Of a DNA stretch of 64,000 nt, positions 44,882 to 56,930 are shown one piece after another. This DNA is from Gongronella butleri (lineage: Eukaryota > Mucoromycota > Mucoromycetes > Mucorales > Cunninghamellaceae). The position numbers and the translations under genes were made by a program. How positions within the stretch are numbered: the first letter of the stretch is position 1; each line of letters opens with the position of its first letter. The stretch is from positions 62,001 to 126,000 of the forward strand of contig JAIWZP010000056.1 of assembly GCA_025201375.1 (NCBI GenBank), read 5' to 3'. Under the pieces are notes generated by a model. That model was not told where the DNA came from. It was given only the letters and a program-made list of their open reading frames with translations, and searched no databases.

Positions 44882-46417
44882 TTACAGAGCAACAGAGCTA
44901 TGGTGGGTACCATGGCCACCTTTATGTCCCTTGCTGTGGCCCTTGTGGTGGCCCTTGTGGTGGCCCTTTTTATGACCCTTGTGATGGTGCTTCTTGGATT
45001 TGTTGTTGCACTGAGGAATTGGCACTTCCTTGGAAGCAGGGAGAGAGCTGAACGGTTTTTGGTCTTTACAGTTGCCAGAGTCAAAGTTCATGTTCTCTTT
45101 GCCAGTGATAGTTGCTCCAAACACCTCAAGATGGACCGGATTCTTCAGATCCTTGTTCTTGTCCCAGTCGTCCACCAAATTTTGCAGGTCGGACATGCGA
45201 TCAGACGATTCATTCCACGTGTCACCGGGGTAACAACAGACCAATTGGCGTCGCGTTGTTAAAAAGCGCGTCAAATAAGCCTGCTCAGATTCGCCGCTCT
45301 TGCGAGGACCAGTCAATTGCATAATGCGAGGCAAGTTGATCAGTGGCTCAACATACTATTGAAAATAAAAGGGTGAGTTTGGTGGTGCCGGCCAAAACAA
45401 GCTTCGCTCATCATGAAACTTGCCTGCCACCCATGTTGAATAATGGTATCTTTAAAAAACAAAAATTAATTGTGGTCCGGTTCTGACGCGCGTTACAATC
45501 GTGAATTTACCATAAAAGATGGCCTTGCCAAGGTTAGATGTGACATTGACCGAGGCCGAATACTTGAGGGATGGCTGGAGATACATGGAATGGCCGACAT
45601 CCAGCTGGGTTTGGACAAAGTCCGGCTTGGTGCACGCAGTTGATTCCCAAACTTTGGGAAAATCCTTGAGCTGCGACACATCAGCGCGTCGTGGATCGCC
45701 AAATGGATAGCTGCTCAGCTTGGCCAGCTCGGTCATATATTGCTGGAACGGATTGGGATTGACACGACTGCCGTATTCCTTGGCCACTGCATACGCGTCG
45801 TTCGTGCCAGTAGTAAAACCGATGTACCCGCTAAAAAAGAAGGTTCACCATTAAATGACGTTCTTTGATACATTTTTTTTTTTTTTTTTTTACCAAGTAA
45901 AGCCACGACAGTCACCAAGGTTTTCTACGTACTGGGAAATGCCTGGTAAGATCGATGCGTCTCAATTTCACATGTTTTTAACTCTTACAGCATAGCCCAT
46001 CTTTGTGTCTCCATTTTCGAATCTGTACAAGGAGGCAAATGGGTCGCGTTAGTGAGGAAATAGTTGGGCGAGCCCCTAATATCAAACAAGCTGACGACAT
46101 CTGGCCTTTTGCTCATTTGGTATGACATACACGTTGGTGATCAATTGGGCCATCTTGGCGGCATCGTCAGTAATGTTTTGCGAGGGCAAGTTGCTGATAT
46201 CGTAAAAGGTAGTGCAATTAGTCTGCTTGGGCCCGGTGTAGGTCGTGTTTTTCTGGCTGCTGCCTTTGCCGCATTGCTGGTCGTCGGGAGTCACCTTGTC
46301 AAAATCAAATTTGGCGCAATTGGCATTGTTACGCGCGAATTCATTCTTGCAGTACTTATTCTGCGCCAGAATGACGCTGGGAAGCGCGGCAAGGGCAATC
46401 AAAGAGAGTGACTTCAT
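44882..46417 (-). CDS. Secreted GH46 chitosanase with His-rich tail, 392 aa
   Basis: Extracellular endo-chitosanase cleaving beta-1,4-glucosamine chains. Exons 46417-46131, 46022-45989, 45931-45894, 45830-45511, 45449-45424, 45355-44882. Residues 1-18 are a signal peptide (MKSLSLIALAALPSVILA). The GH46 signature follows: NVFENGDTKMGYAYVEN with the general-acid Glu, then GDCRGFTCGYIGFTTGTND with the catalytic Asp 20-25 residues later. DTIIQHGWQ and TRRQLVCCYPGDTW are further core segments. Residues ~365-388 are a His/Gly/Lys repeat (GHHKGHHKGHSKGHKGGHG), not part of the catalytic fold. Intron 5 starts with GC (CAG|GCAAGT). The start is the ATG before the signal peptide; a longer in-frame upstream extension is less likely. 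Confidence 0.9.
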
Positions 46418-49011
46418 ATTAAACGACTGAAAGAAAACGAAGAAAATTGAAAAGAAAAGCAAAATGAGAAGGAATGGGTTGGCTCCAAGCAATGGATTCC
46501 CTGCAATAAGGTTCTGATCCTACTCCATGACTTTCTGTGTACCCCTTAATCTCATTAATTGGCCATTTGCTTTATTTGGGTTACACCCATCCGTCCAATT
46601 GAAGACCATGCACAAATGAACCCCTTCTTCTGCAAAAAGCCCTGGCACTTTCTATAGTTGGAACGACTCCACAGGGCGCACTGGCTAAAAAGCATGAATT
46701 TAGCATGGCCGTCTTCAAGCCAATGGTCTCATTAGCCTTACTTTATGCTACAAGCTAAAAACGCGCGACTAGCGGCCGATAAAAAAAAATCCGAGCGATG
46801 CATGCCATCATCCTGCATTCTTTGTGGCGGCCTGGAACTGTTGACGTGACGCAAGCGCTGGTAATTATTTGATTTGGTGATCAGAGCTATACTGGGCTTT
46901 CTTCTCACTGGTCATTTGCGTGCAGCCCCCACTTTTTTTTGGGGGGGAAGCGGAAACAGGGTGCTCTGCGCGCCATGGGTAACGCGTGAAAACTAAAAGC
47001 CTGTGAAACCGACGCTTGCAAGGGTTGACATGCACCCTGACAAGGTCTAATTGACTGAAACTCGCAGGCAAACTTTTTGATCCAATGCTTGGGGAGAAAT
47101 TGTGGCTTCATACACGCTGTTGCTTTGCAATGCATGAACGATAATTATGTCAGCCACGGGGAAACTTTTTTTATGAGATTTTTGCACGGGATTTCTTGCG
47201 TGTCGCCCGATTAACCGAGGCCTGCCTTCCGTCTCTGATTTTAAACGGTGTTTCACACCAAATCAAAGTCAAAAAGTCACGACGGGCTTCACTGCACTCA
47301 CACATTTCCTTTTCAGATCAATTCCACCGCAAGTCACTTTTTTTTTTTTCACTCGAAATATGCAAACTGCTCGAGAAGCGACAAGGCAATTAGTGTTGCT
47401 CTGAGCAGAGAGCTGATAATGTATTTAAACTTCCAGACTCTCGACCGCCATTGGTTTTACTTTGGATCATCATAATTTGGCGCGAGGAATCTGCACTGGT
47501 GCGTTAAACCCAAATCTCGGCTTTTTCATGCACGTCATAAAAACCCATTGGCTTATCATCGCACCTGCGCTGTGACAGGCCTTCATTTGAGCTTGCACAG
47601 ACTGATACAGGTCGCGTAGAAGACAAGCAGTAGACGGAATAAAAAATGGCCAAATTCTTGTATAAGCCCTCCCCCAGTCAAAAGTCAAAAAACAAAAGCG
47701 CGCTGGATTGCTCGAAACTTGATGGGTAGGATTACACTTCCGGCACCAATTCTCACTATGGCAAGGGTCGAACACGGTTTAGCAAGTTGGAGAGAAATCA
47801 ATTTTCTTTGAAGCATAAAAAATTGCATTTTTGAAATGTGTCGCAATTGATGACGACGCGCTCTAGCGCTCCCAAAAACAACATGGGTCTCACACATCTC
47901 AGCTTCACGCGTCCTAGGATGCCACTGATCATCTAAAAAAAGCTCTGGCGCGTCATTTACGACGCGTCCAAGACCCATTGAATGATGAGCATATGAAAAC
48001 CGCTTGTCTGGCACATTTAAATACCATATTCTCGGCATCCACAAAGAATCTCATGAAATCGTCTCGCTGTTACTACCCTTTGGCATCCAGTGTTCCTCCA
48101 AGTTGAAGTATGATTTGAGAAATGGAGGTTTTTTTTTTTTTTTTTTTTTTTGCTGATTCACAGGATATTGAACCCTGCCAGGAGTCATTTCAGTCTGCTC
48201 CGGTTTCATGATGAATTGGTGAGAAAAAAAAGTTCAGCCAAGGCACCCTTGAGATGATTCAAAACAGGAGACCGTGCTTCTCGATGTCAAATGGCCCTTG
48301 CTAATGACAATGCAACCGATGTGAGGTGGTGCTTCATCAGGTAAAATGTGTTTGCAGCTGTCTCAGCGACGCAAGCCCCACAGGTGAACTTCAATGGCTG
48401 TTCCTCTAGTCAAATGGAAAAAAAGAAGCTTGTAATCTCTTCTGCAAAAGCCATGAGCCAGTCCATTTGAGGAAAGTGACACACGAGAAGGGAAGGCTCC
48501 ACGAACAGCCCAAGGCTTTCTATTTCGCCCAGATGAAGCACGCAAGGCAAACACACAGAGAATGGCAATCTGTCCAATGATTGTCATGATTGGAAGCCAC
48601 GTGGATTACAGCACTTGTTTGCTTGTTTGCTTGTGCTGCTTGCTTCTCATCTTTTTTACACGTAAATGCTGATCCATTCATGCAAAGGAGCATCGACGAT
48701 ATAAAAAAAAAAGGAGTGACTACCCTTTTGCATATATTTTTCTTGTCTGATATCGCTAGTGCCAAGGTCTGATGATAGAGCAGAAACTGATAAAAGCCTC
48801 GGCAGGTGATGAGCTCTCCCGATCATGGCAAGGCCGCTTGTGTCACCCACAATGCCAAAAATAAAACAACATTGACTGCCCAAGCCAAAAAAGCCAGGCA
48901 TCAAAAGTTTATTTTTACCTTTCCTTTTCTTCCTTTTTTCTCATTGTCACTCCTGTTTTTCTTCCTCCTTTCTTTCTCGTTGTTGCTTTTTTTCATATAT
49001 CCCTTTTCATC
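46418..49011. other. Intergenic region between divergent secreted-protein genes
   Basis: 2.6 kb. 47460-48000 is repeat-like DNA partly matching 21290-21900 (GGCAAGGGTCG, GCAAGTTG, AGGATG). A T run sits at 48129-48151. A 74-codon minus-strand ORF with a hydrophobic start lies at 48363-48587. The last 110 bases before 49012 are a C/T-rich leader. Confidence 0.6.
47700..47990. repeat. Repeat family C, partner of 21290-21900
   Basis: Short shared blocks in the same order as in 21290-21900: GGCAAGGGTCG(A/G), then GCAAGTTG(G/A), then CTCTAGCGC and AGGATG. Strongly diverged. Confidence 0.4.
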
Positions 49012-49322
49012 ATGACCAAGTGGCAATTTTATGGCATTGTAGCTCTAGCAGGAGCATCAATGACGGCAGCACAGGAACAATTTGGCCAGCCATGCGATCC
49101 TTTCCCTTACTATGCAGCGTATGATCCTGGCCCGAGCAGCAGAACCCTCTCAAACAAATGCTGATTTTTTTTCTATGACAGGCTTACTTGGGAATATATC
49201 GATTCGTGCCGAAATATGTATCTTTACTGTGATCCTACAAGCAACACTTGCAACTACGTCGGCTGCGCCAATACTGATTATATCAAAGGGTAAAGAGTTA
49301 AGTCGCGATTGGCGCAAGAAAC

Positions 49323-49359
<37 letters not shown>

Positions 49360-50422
49360 CGTCGCAGATGGAACACTGCAATTCGACCATTCCCTAGCCG
49401 CTGTGGTGCCAACACCTATTGCCCTGACAATAATTCGAAATGCACACCCCTTGTCCCGACCTTTGGCAAGTGTGAAATGGTATGAACGCGTAAAACGAAC
49501 TATCAAGGCAATTTGCTCATTGATTTTGCTTGTAGCAACGCGATGACGAGTGCCAGGGCACCAATGCCATTTGCTTAAACTCTTTTTGCAACATCAAGAA
49601 CGTACCTCTTGGCGGCACTTGTGGCAACGACACGTACGACTAGCAAAAAGAAAAAAATCAAGTTGACACGAATTTTTTTTTGATTTTAGCACGCAATATG
49701 TGTCGATGAATGCCGAACAGCAAAACGTGATGCAGACCATTGTGCGCGACAATTGCACAAGCGGCACCTATTGCGTGAACAGCGCGTGTATTACATCCAA
49801 GCCCCTTGGCAGCCAATGCGACCAAGATCGCGAGTGTCTCTCGGATACGTGCAGTGGCTCTGTGTGTGTGCAGGCTCCCGACGTGTTTCATACCATTGCG
49901 CCTTGGCTCTGGGGAGTGGTCGGTGCTGCTGTGGTGGTGTTCATCTTGGTGGTGCTTGTGGCTCTTTACTTTTTACAACGATACCAATCCAAAAAGGAAC
50001 ATGAAAAAGCAAAGCGCTTCTTTGGTGACAATGAAGAATTCGCCAAGTATGCCATGCTGGAGCAAGACGATGACTCGTACTATGATGAAACCACAGGTCT
50101 GCAGCCTCCTCCTTCCATCTCGGGCGATTCAAAGCGTGCAAGCATGGTGTTCTTGACCACACCTGACTATGTCAAATCGTCTGCATTGAGCGTGGGCAAC
50201 CATTCTGCTACAAAGCTTCCTTTGCCTCCCTCGGTGACCGGCTCCCCTCGCGCATCGGGCACGTTCACGCCACCAATGCGTAATTCGGGCTCTTTCACGC
50301 CGCCAATGCGCCAATCTGGTGCCAGCACGCCCCAGAATCGCAACTCTGGCTCCTTTACGCCAAACCGCTCGTCCATGAACCTATCGCCATCTCAACAGAC
50401 TCGCCAACCCCCGACTTCTTGA
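49012..50422 (+). CDS. Cysteine-rich type I membrane protein, 385 aa
   Basis: Exons 49012-49118, 49182-49289, 49368-49479, 49536-49633, 49690-50422, all in frame. Residues 1-20 are a signal peptide ending TAA|QEQ. Residues ~25-205 are an extracellular part with about 20 cysteines in repeated short C-x(5-8)-C motifs (CRNMYLYCDPTSNTCNYVGC, CGANTYCPDNNSKC, CQGTNAICLNSFC, CDQDRECLSDTCSGSVC). One membrane helix follows near residues 215-240 (WGVVGAAVVVFILVVLVALY), stopped by KKEHEKAK. The ~150-residue cytosolic tail is Ser/Pro/Thr-rich with four imperfect repeats of (N/Q)SGSFTPPMR type. It resembles fungal surface proteins of unknown function; a sensor or adhesion role is inference. Confidence 0.9.
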
Positions 50423-50428
50423 ATCATC

Positions 50429-50434
50429 AATAAA
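50429..50434 (+). terminator. AATAAA polyadenylation signal of the membrane protein gene
   Basis: Hexamer 7 bases after the stop codon. Confidence 0.45.
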
Positions 50435-51554
50435 AACAGCCGGAAATTGCTTTCCGCATCCACACTTTTTCACACTTGTGGGTATATCCGTTCAATTTCT
50501 GTCCTCTTATGGTTCCCGGCAGGTTATTAAAAGCGTATCGAATGGGCGACAGCTTAGACTCGGGTGGAATTTGCGCCTAAATAGGATATGCATTAGCCAA
50601 AATCATGCAAAGGGCTATTCGGACACCAACGCGCGATTCTGGTCTCCAGGTTTCGTATAAAGCTGCCATATTGACTGGCGAATTCAAGCTGAAAAGAGCT
50701 ACACGTCGCAAATTGGAATATAAACCGTGTTTTTGCAAAATGCTTCCATACAAAACTTTAGGTAAAGATGCCATCGTTGACAATTGTTAACGACAGGCAC
50801 CGAGTATGCAATAACAAAAAAAAAAAAAAAAAAAAGAAGCAAAGCGACACGAAAGAAAGGGACAAAGGAAGCCAAACAATCATTTTTTTGATTTTCACGC
50901 GTCAACGACGTAATATCCGTAAAGTGGCAAGAAAGACAAGGCGCTACTTTTTTACAAATGAATGAAGAGGAAGAAAGCATATGTTTGAGGTCTTTCTTGT
51001 GTTGCTAGATGCGCAATTTGGGGAGATGCCTATTTGAAAAGTTGACGCGCCGTTGCCACGATTTTTGCAGAAAAAAACTCAAGTCTTTGGATCACCCCCC
51101 CCCAAACTTGAAAGGACGTTGGACATCGAGGGGTAGTAACTGTGGGGCAAGTATCAGGAGATTCTGCTTTGTGGATTTCGAGAAAGGGGCGTTTTAGTGA
51201 GAAAGAGGGCTTCATTTTAAATGCTCATGGCGCGTCGCCATTCACGCCCAAGCGCGTTTTTTTTTTTTTTTTTTTTTTTTTGCAATCACTGGCATCCATC
51301 TGTGCGCACACTCCATATGCGCGAGATGTTTTCGTTTCAATCCGCATAAATCACGCTGTTGACCCAAAGTACTGAATTGAAAATCGGATGATTTTAGTGT
51401 CCTTTTGGCGATTTTCTCGCAAACTGCCTTCATAGTGCTCGACGTTGCCAGCACAAGAATTGAAGTTTGCAGTGCGTTCCTGCTACCCTCCAAGTTTGTG
51501 GCAATCCTGTGATCTTTTTTGATTTTCGAAAATTGGCCAGGGGGTCATCCATGA

Positions 51555-51640
51555 TTTTTGGTCCTCTGTGATTCTGGGCTCTTGCTCGCCATCTACGCGA
51601 CCTAGAGATGCCTGGGTGGGCTCAAATGAAAGCCAGTTGC
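51555..51640 (+). repeat. Repeat family D, copy in plus orientation
   Basis: Inverted partner of 21120-21205; shared CTTGCTCGCCAT, ACGCGACCT and TCAAATGAAAGCC. Confidence 0.6.
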
Positions 51641-52405
51641 GCCACACTCTAGCGTGGCGCGAGAATCAGCCAATAGGAATTGAGGACGCTCTGCAAACAT
51701 TTGAAATGGATGTTTTTTCGCGTTTGCGCGTTTTATTCGCTTCTCTTGATGTTTCTCCAGAATAAAACAAATACCATTCGAGAGCCAGGAAGGTCTACTA
51801 TGATTAGTCTGCCCAGAGTAACGCCAAGTTCCATGTTGCTTCTCGAGCAGTGCGTGTCGTTTGGATGAAAAATGAGGCTTTTGTGTCGTTGTTATAAAAT
51901 TTCTTGCCTTCATATCGAATCCATACTGCTTGCTGCTGTAAAAATTCTTGCTTTTAATAACATTAAATCCTTGGGCTCATATTCGCGTGGTGGTGCCAGG
52001 ATATCAATTTTTTTTTTGCATGATTTTGACGTTTTGCAGGTCTTCTGCAAAAAAAGATGATTTGCGGTGAGCTAAAAAAGGCAAAGACAAACTTTTTTGG
52101 CTCCCCCCTCAATGGTCTTTTTGCCTTCGCATCCCCCCATAAAATAGCCGGTGGTCAATGGTCCGTCTCTCTTTTTCTCCTTTTCCTTCTTTGTCCACTC
52201 TCTTTCGCTCTTGACTTTTTCTAACTATTGCATACACGCTATTCGAGCACGTTCCAAGTCCACAGCCTCGCGATTCTACCTTGACAAATAGTGCAACACT
52301 TTTGACGAACACGCTTCCCCGCGCCTGGTCGCTTATTCTCCCCCCAATTCCTTTTTTTTTTTTTTAATATCAACTCCACTCTTAAAGCTCTTCGCCCTTT
52401 TGCTT

Positions 52406-54621
52406 ATGTTACCTCAGTTTGGCTACGTTGTTGCTCAGGCTGGTGCCGACTCGCTCACGCCTTCCAAGGGAGCACTTTACGCTGGTCGCTCCACTTCGCC
52501 GCCTCCGGCTGTGAAACAAGAACAACCTGCCGACCCACCCCGCCCAGATCCGTACAGTCGATCTCCTCCAACGCAGAGCACGTCCAGCTATCATGGACAG
52601 CAGCAGCCGTATATGCCGCCTCCTCCTCCTCCTCCTCCGGCGCAAGCCCCGCCTACAGGAACAGTAACTGCAGCGCCACATGCTAGCCATTTCATGTACG
52701 CATCGCCCTCCTCCTCCTCCAGCAATCCCGCTGCCAATGTGACCGCGTCGCAACGTGATGAACAGCCGCCTTTTTATTATGACCAACGTCCAGCCAATGA
52801 TGCGTATCGAAAATCCGCGCCTTGGCCATCCACTCTCCCTCCACCCCCGTCATCGCCACCGTCAATGCACGCGTCTTCTTCATCTTACATGTACTCGCCT
52901 TCATCCTCCTCGTCCAATTGGCCGCCAAAATCGAGATCTTCGCCTCCTCCAGCACAGCCGCCTCCACCATTGCCGCACCACCATCATCCACCCCCTCATC
53001 CTCATCCTGAGCAATCGCTACAGCACCCGCAACTATATGGATCTTACCCATATCCCGCTGCGCCCGTGTACATGGAATCAATGACCCAGCCTCCGCCATT
53101 TCCTCCTCAATCGTATCCTCCGCCGCCACCTCCACCAGTTTCATATCCTTACCCCATGTCACATGATGTTTACCCTCCTGGACCTGCTCCTCCGCCTGCT
53201 CCTCCTTCCCCCTACTATCCACAGCAAGCCATGTCCCCGGTGCCACCGCCGCCCGCAAGTTTGTCGCATGCCTCCCCACCAATTCGCCAAACCCGCCCGT
53301 CCCCGGGTCCCCCAGCAAGTGTGACCCAATCGCAAGGCAAACCTGAACCTTCTTATTATCAATCCAAGCAAGGATGGCAACAAGGTAAAAAAAAAAAAAA
53401 AAAAAAAAGAAAAGAAAAAGAAACAGAAACAAGATCAATTGATGCATGCATACGGGAGGTGGGGTGCGACGAGCAGCGTCTACGCGCTTGCGCGGGGCAA
53501 AAAAAAAAAAAAAAATTCTGAGGTGACACGGCCATCTTGGGGGGAGATAAAGTGTTACGCAAGCTGTTTTTTGGCTTTGACAAATTGACTCCCCAATGTT
53601 TTTCAGATGATGCTCAAGGGCCTGAGCCGAAAATGCTCCGGCGATTGCGCGAATACAATGACGTGATGTCCTGGATGGACTCTGATTTTTGGGATCATCA
53701 CGAACAGTGAGTGCAAGAAAAAAAAAAGGGCATCAGGGTCGCTAAACATGTATTTTTTGTATTTAAAATCAGATTGTATGAAGAGAAACTCCAGACGCTA
53801 CAAAAGGAGCTACAATCCATACAAGATGGCAAGCAAAGAAAAAAAAAAAAGGTGACAGATTGCGAGCTTACACTTGTGTTCTCTTTGAATACAGGTGAAC
53901 ATCCCTTGTTCAAAGAACTGGTGACGGATCTTGAATTGATCCGCGACCAAGCAATCGACGACGCTCTGTGCTTTGAAGCTTATCAATTGTCCATGTCAAG
54001 ACAAGATCATGATGTGAACACCATGTTGATCGAAGAAGAATGCCAGGCAAGCCCCAAAAGAGACTGATGAAAAAAATAATGGCGAGCGTGGCGCAAAAAG
54101 GTCAAATGAGGCTAACCATGGCTTCTCGCGTAGACCGAAATCGACCATCTGAACGAGGTGTTGATGGTGGTGATTGATGAGCATCGAAAGATGATCAAAG
54201 AAGATCGCGACGACATTGACGGCATCGAAATCAGCAATATCTTCACAGAAGCTTATGCTCGCGTTAAACAAAAGCGCCACCTGCGAAAGCGCGCCGCCAA
54301 CCACAACAATGTCGACAGAGGCTCGCCAGCACGCGTTGAGAACCGTGGCCGAAGGCAAAGTAAGTGAACTTTTATTATGTTTTTTTATTCCAATTCGCTC
54401 ATTTGCTTAATTTTTTTAGAAAATGCCCCAGTTGTGCATAGCATTCATGCACCATTGACAACCAAGGAAGAAGATGAAGTCGAGTCCGATCTCTTGATGA
54501 TGAAAGTAAGATATTGTCGGTTATGCCGTCTCTCCACGTCGCGTCCGCTTTATAGTTTATCAACTTTTTATATTATGTTTAGGGTGTTTCTACAAAGCGC
54601 GGTGCGCCAGCTAGACGATGA
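52406..54621 (+). CDS. SDS3: Sds3-family subunit of Sin3/Rpd3 histone deacetylase complex, 545 aa
   Basis: Exons 52406-53384, 53607-53706, 53773-53828, 53895-54046, 54134-54359, 54420-54505, 54583-54621. Residues 1-~325 are Pro/Ser/His/Tyr-rich and disordered. The Sds3-like domain begins near residue 350: WMDSDFWDHHEQLYEEKLQT, LQKELQSIQDGEHPLFKELV, DQAIDDALCFEAYQLSMSRQ, TEIDHLNEVLMVVIDEHRKM; this long coiled coil is the family hallmark and bridges Sin3 and deacetylase modules. It ends with a basic segment and a STKRGAPARR tail. Two introns (after exon 3 ATG|GCAAGC and exon 4 CAG|GCAAGC) can only be joined with GC donors. The long Pro-rich N-terminus is unusual for Sds3; the start is the first ATG in the open frame. 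Confidence 0.88.
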
Positions 54622-55212
54622 CACAATACACACAATTTATTTTCTTCCACCACGCAAAATAAAATTCTACCACTACCTAATCTTGACGTGAAAACATAGA
54701 AAATTATGCAAAAAAAAAAAATTTGTATATCATATCTTGTAAATTCTACGCGATGTATGATATCATAAAAAAAGAAAAAGAAAAAGTTACAACACCTTCC
54801 TCTACATACCCCCACCATCTTAGCCTACACTCTTCTCATCACAACCACTCTGATTACTGTATTGGATCTACGTACAGTACCACAACAACACTACATCAAC
54901 GATGCTCCTCCTGAATCATAATCCACCGACCCTCCCCACCAACCACCACAGCCGAACCTCCTGACGCTCTATCATACCCTCTCAACATGACGGCCATGCA
55001 TTTCCGAACATCCTTATTTCCATTTTCCACTATTGTTTTAACAATAAAGCTGATGTTCAAATATCATATCATATGATACAAAAAAAAGCTATCATACCGG
55101 TACAGGCCTACAGCACCTGGTATGATATCATACGTATTCTCGCATGATCTCACTGCAGCAGTACTATGATATGTAACCAGGCCGTATCAAATGATAGTTG
55201 GAGAATGAAGAA

Positions 55213-55456
55213 TACTGTACGTATCATACTGTATCATAATAATGAATAATAAGCAATAATGAATGAACACTGTACTGTACAGTACTGTAATACTGTAATA
55301 CTGTAATAATGATAAGAAGAACAACAACGAACGATCTACTGTACGTCTGTTGTACGGTATCATACTGTAATACCTTTTCGTACGTATGATAGGTTGAGTT
55401 AAAAACCAGAGGTGGGTTGTTGTTGAGTACGTATCATATTGTACAGTAGTACAGTA
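55213..55456. repeat. Cluster of TACTGTA/TACAGTA motifs
   Basis: Eleven TACTGTA/TACAGTA heptamers in 244 bases, several overlapping through shared TA (e.g. 55272-55306). Confidence 0.9.
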
Positions 55457-56930
55457 GTAGTCCGTTGTCGTTGTGCAGATGAATCCAAAATATCGACATT
55501 TTCACAAATTCAGCGGTGGGCTCTCAAAATATTTCGTGGATCGGGATGAAACAAACACCGTTCCAAAAAGACACGCTCGCTCGGATGTCATTTCTGGAGT
55601 GTTTGTTTGGCCGATGCGTGATCTTTGTACACTTCATGTGAAAGCCGTTCAAACATTACAAAAATTTTCAACTTCGATGTTCTCGGCAACGGATTAGACG
55701 ACACACGGCGCTTTCAACATATCGAAGGCACCTCTTGCATCTCCATCGAATAAGACCAGTTTCATCGATGGATGACTAAAACTCGCAGAGAAATTTTACT
55801 TTTCCATCAAATTTTTGATTGCGATTTGCTCGACAACGGTCTAATAAACGTGAGATTTTTTTTCCAGTTTTACTAACAAACAGAGGTGCAAAGCACCTGA
55901 TGGGATGACTTGCGGCGCGCTAGCTTGGGTTTTATCTTTTTTTGCATCGGTCATTTCACCGGCCTGCAGCCCACTCATCGCATAAAAATGTGCAAATAAA
56001 AAAATAAAAAAAATACAAAAAAAATAAAAATTCCATGCAATCCACGCACTTAATTTGGAAGTGTCAAACCTTAAATTTTTTCAAGAAAATCTTCACCAAA
56101 GTAAGTACTTTTTCTCAGTCGATCGTCGTTCATGCGTCACTCTTTGGGCTTTTTTCTTACGTTGTTGGCGCGACCTGTCATTTTGTCAGCCAATAGCAAA
56201 TTGTCGGGGTAACCTGTTTGGGATGCATTGATCACTCGGAGGTCGAAAAATCCCAAATTTGGCATTTTCTGAGATTGAAAAGTGTGACCCCTGAGTGACC
56301 CCTGAATTTTTCAAAAGTGGTCGTAGCGCTTTGGGGGTTTAAGCTTTTTTGTTGCAAATTTTGCGCTGAAATCGATGCAGCAATTTTTGAGCGAGGTCAA
56401 CCATGCAGATGGACAGGTGAATGCAAAATACAGTAGTACAAATACCTACCTCAGTACGTAGGAGGTTTTTGGCATTTTAAAGCAAGTGCAAAAAATCGGG
56501 CGGGTCTATCTTGAGCACTGGGCTACTGTATTACAGTATACTGTACAACAACCGTAGTTTTATACACTACTGTACTGCGACCGTGCGACGCAGATTTCAT
56601 TGGCGGGAGAAAAGGCTGTATCATACGAACGTAAAAAAAATTCTGGGGGCACAGCAGGCCGTCGTCAAAGTCTGGAAAAAACGCTCGTTGGTGTTGTTTT
56701 TCAAAAGGTAAAAAAATGTGTACAGTTTTTTTGTGCCGCCATATCATACATGTACAGTATGATAGCGCGATGCTTCTTCAGGCATTGAGATTATAACACT
56801 GTATATCATAGAGTATGATACTGTAATATTGCTAGTGTCAATTTCTGTTTACAGATATAGGTAGTACTACATCTGTAGTATCATACGTACTGTATTACTG
56901 TTGTACTGTAGATCAAATGCTTTGTTGTCT
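55390..56930. repeat. Family R1, copy 3 (carries the LTR empty site)
   Basis: Matches 8900-9086 joined directly to 10138-11330, with a single TGGCC at 55608-55612 where copy 1 has the solo LTR. It carries extra TA-type insertions, e.g. between 56522 and 56580, absent from copy 1 near 11056. Confidence 0.85.

Larger units (their letters stand above)
50423..52405. other. Intergenic/repeat region
   Basis: 2.0 kb. Holds T/A homopolymers (51259-51281), the repeat D copy near 51555-51660, and a C/T-rich SDS3 leader at the right end. No gene supported. Confidence 0.6.

Noticed and set aside
48363..48587. Minus-strand 74-codon ORF with a hydrophobic start, faintly like the beginning of a secreted serine protease
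   Set aside because: The catalytic TAAHC motif and the rest of the protease are absent; at best a relic.
53385..53521. Read-through extension of the SDS3 first exon
   Set aside because: It crosses an A run beginning with a GTAAAA donor; splicing at 53384 restores the Sds3 domain in frame.
53829..53852. GT donor (AAG|GTGACA) for SDS3 intron 3
   Set aside because: It would join in the wrong phase and hit a stop within ten codons, whereas GC at 53829 continues the coiled coil.
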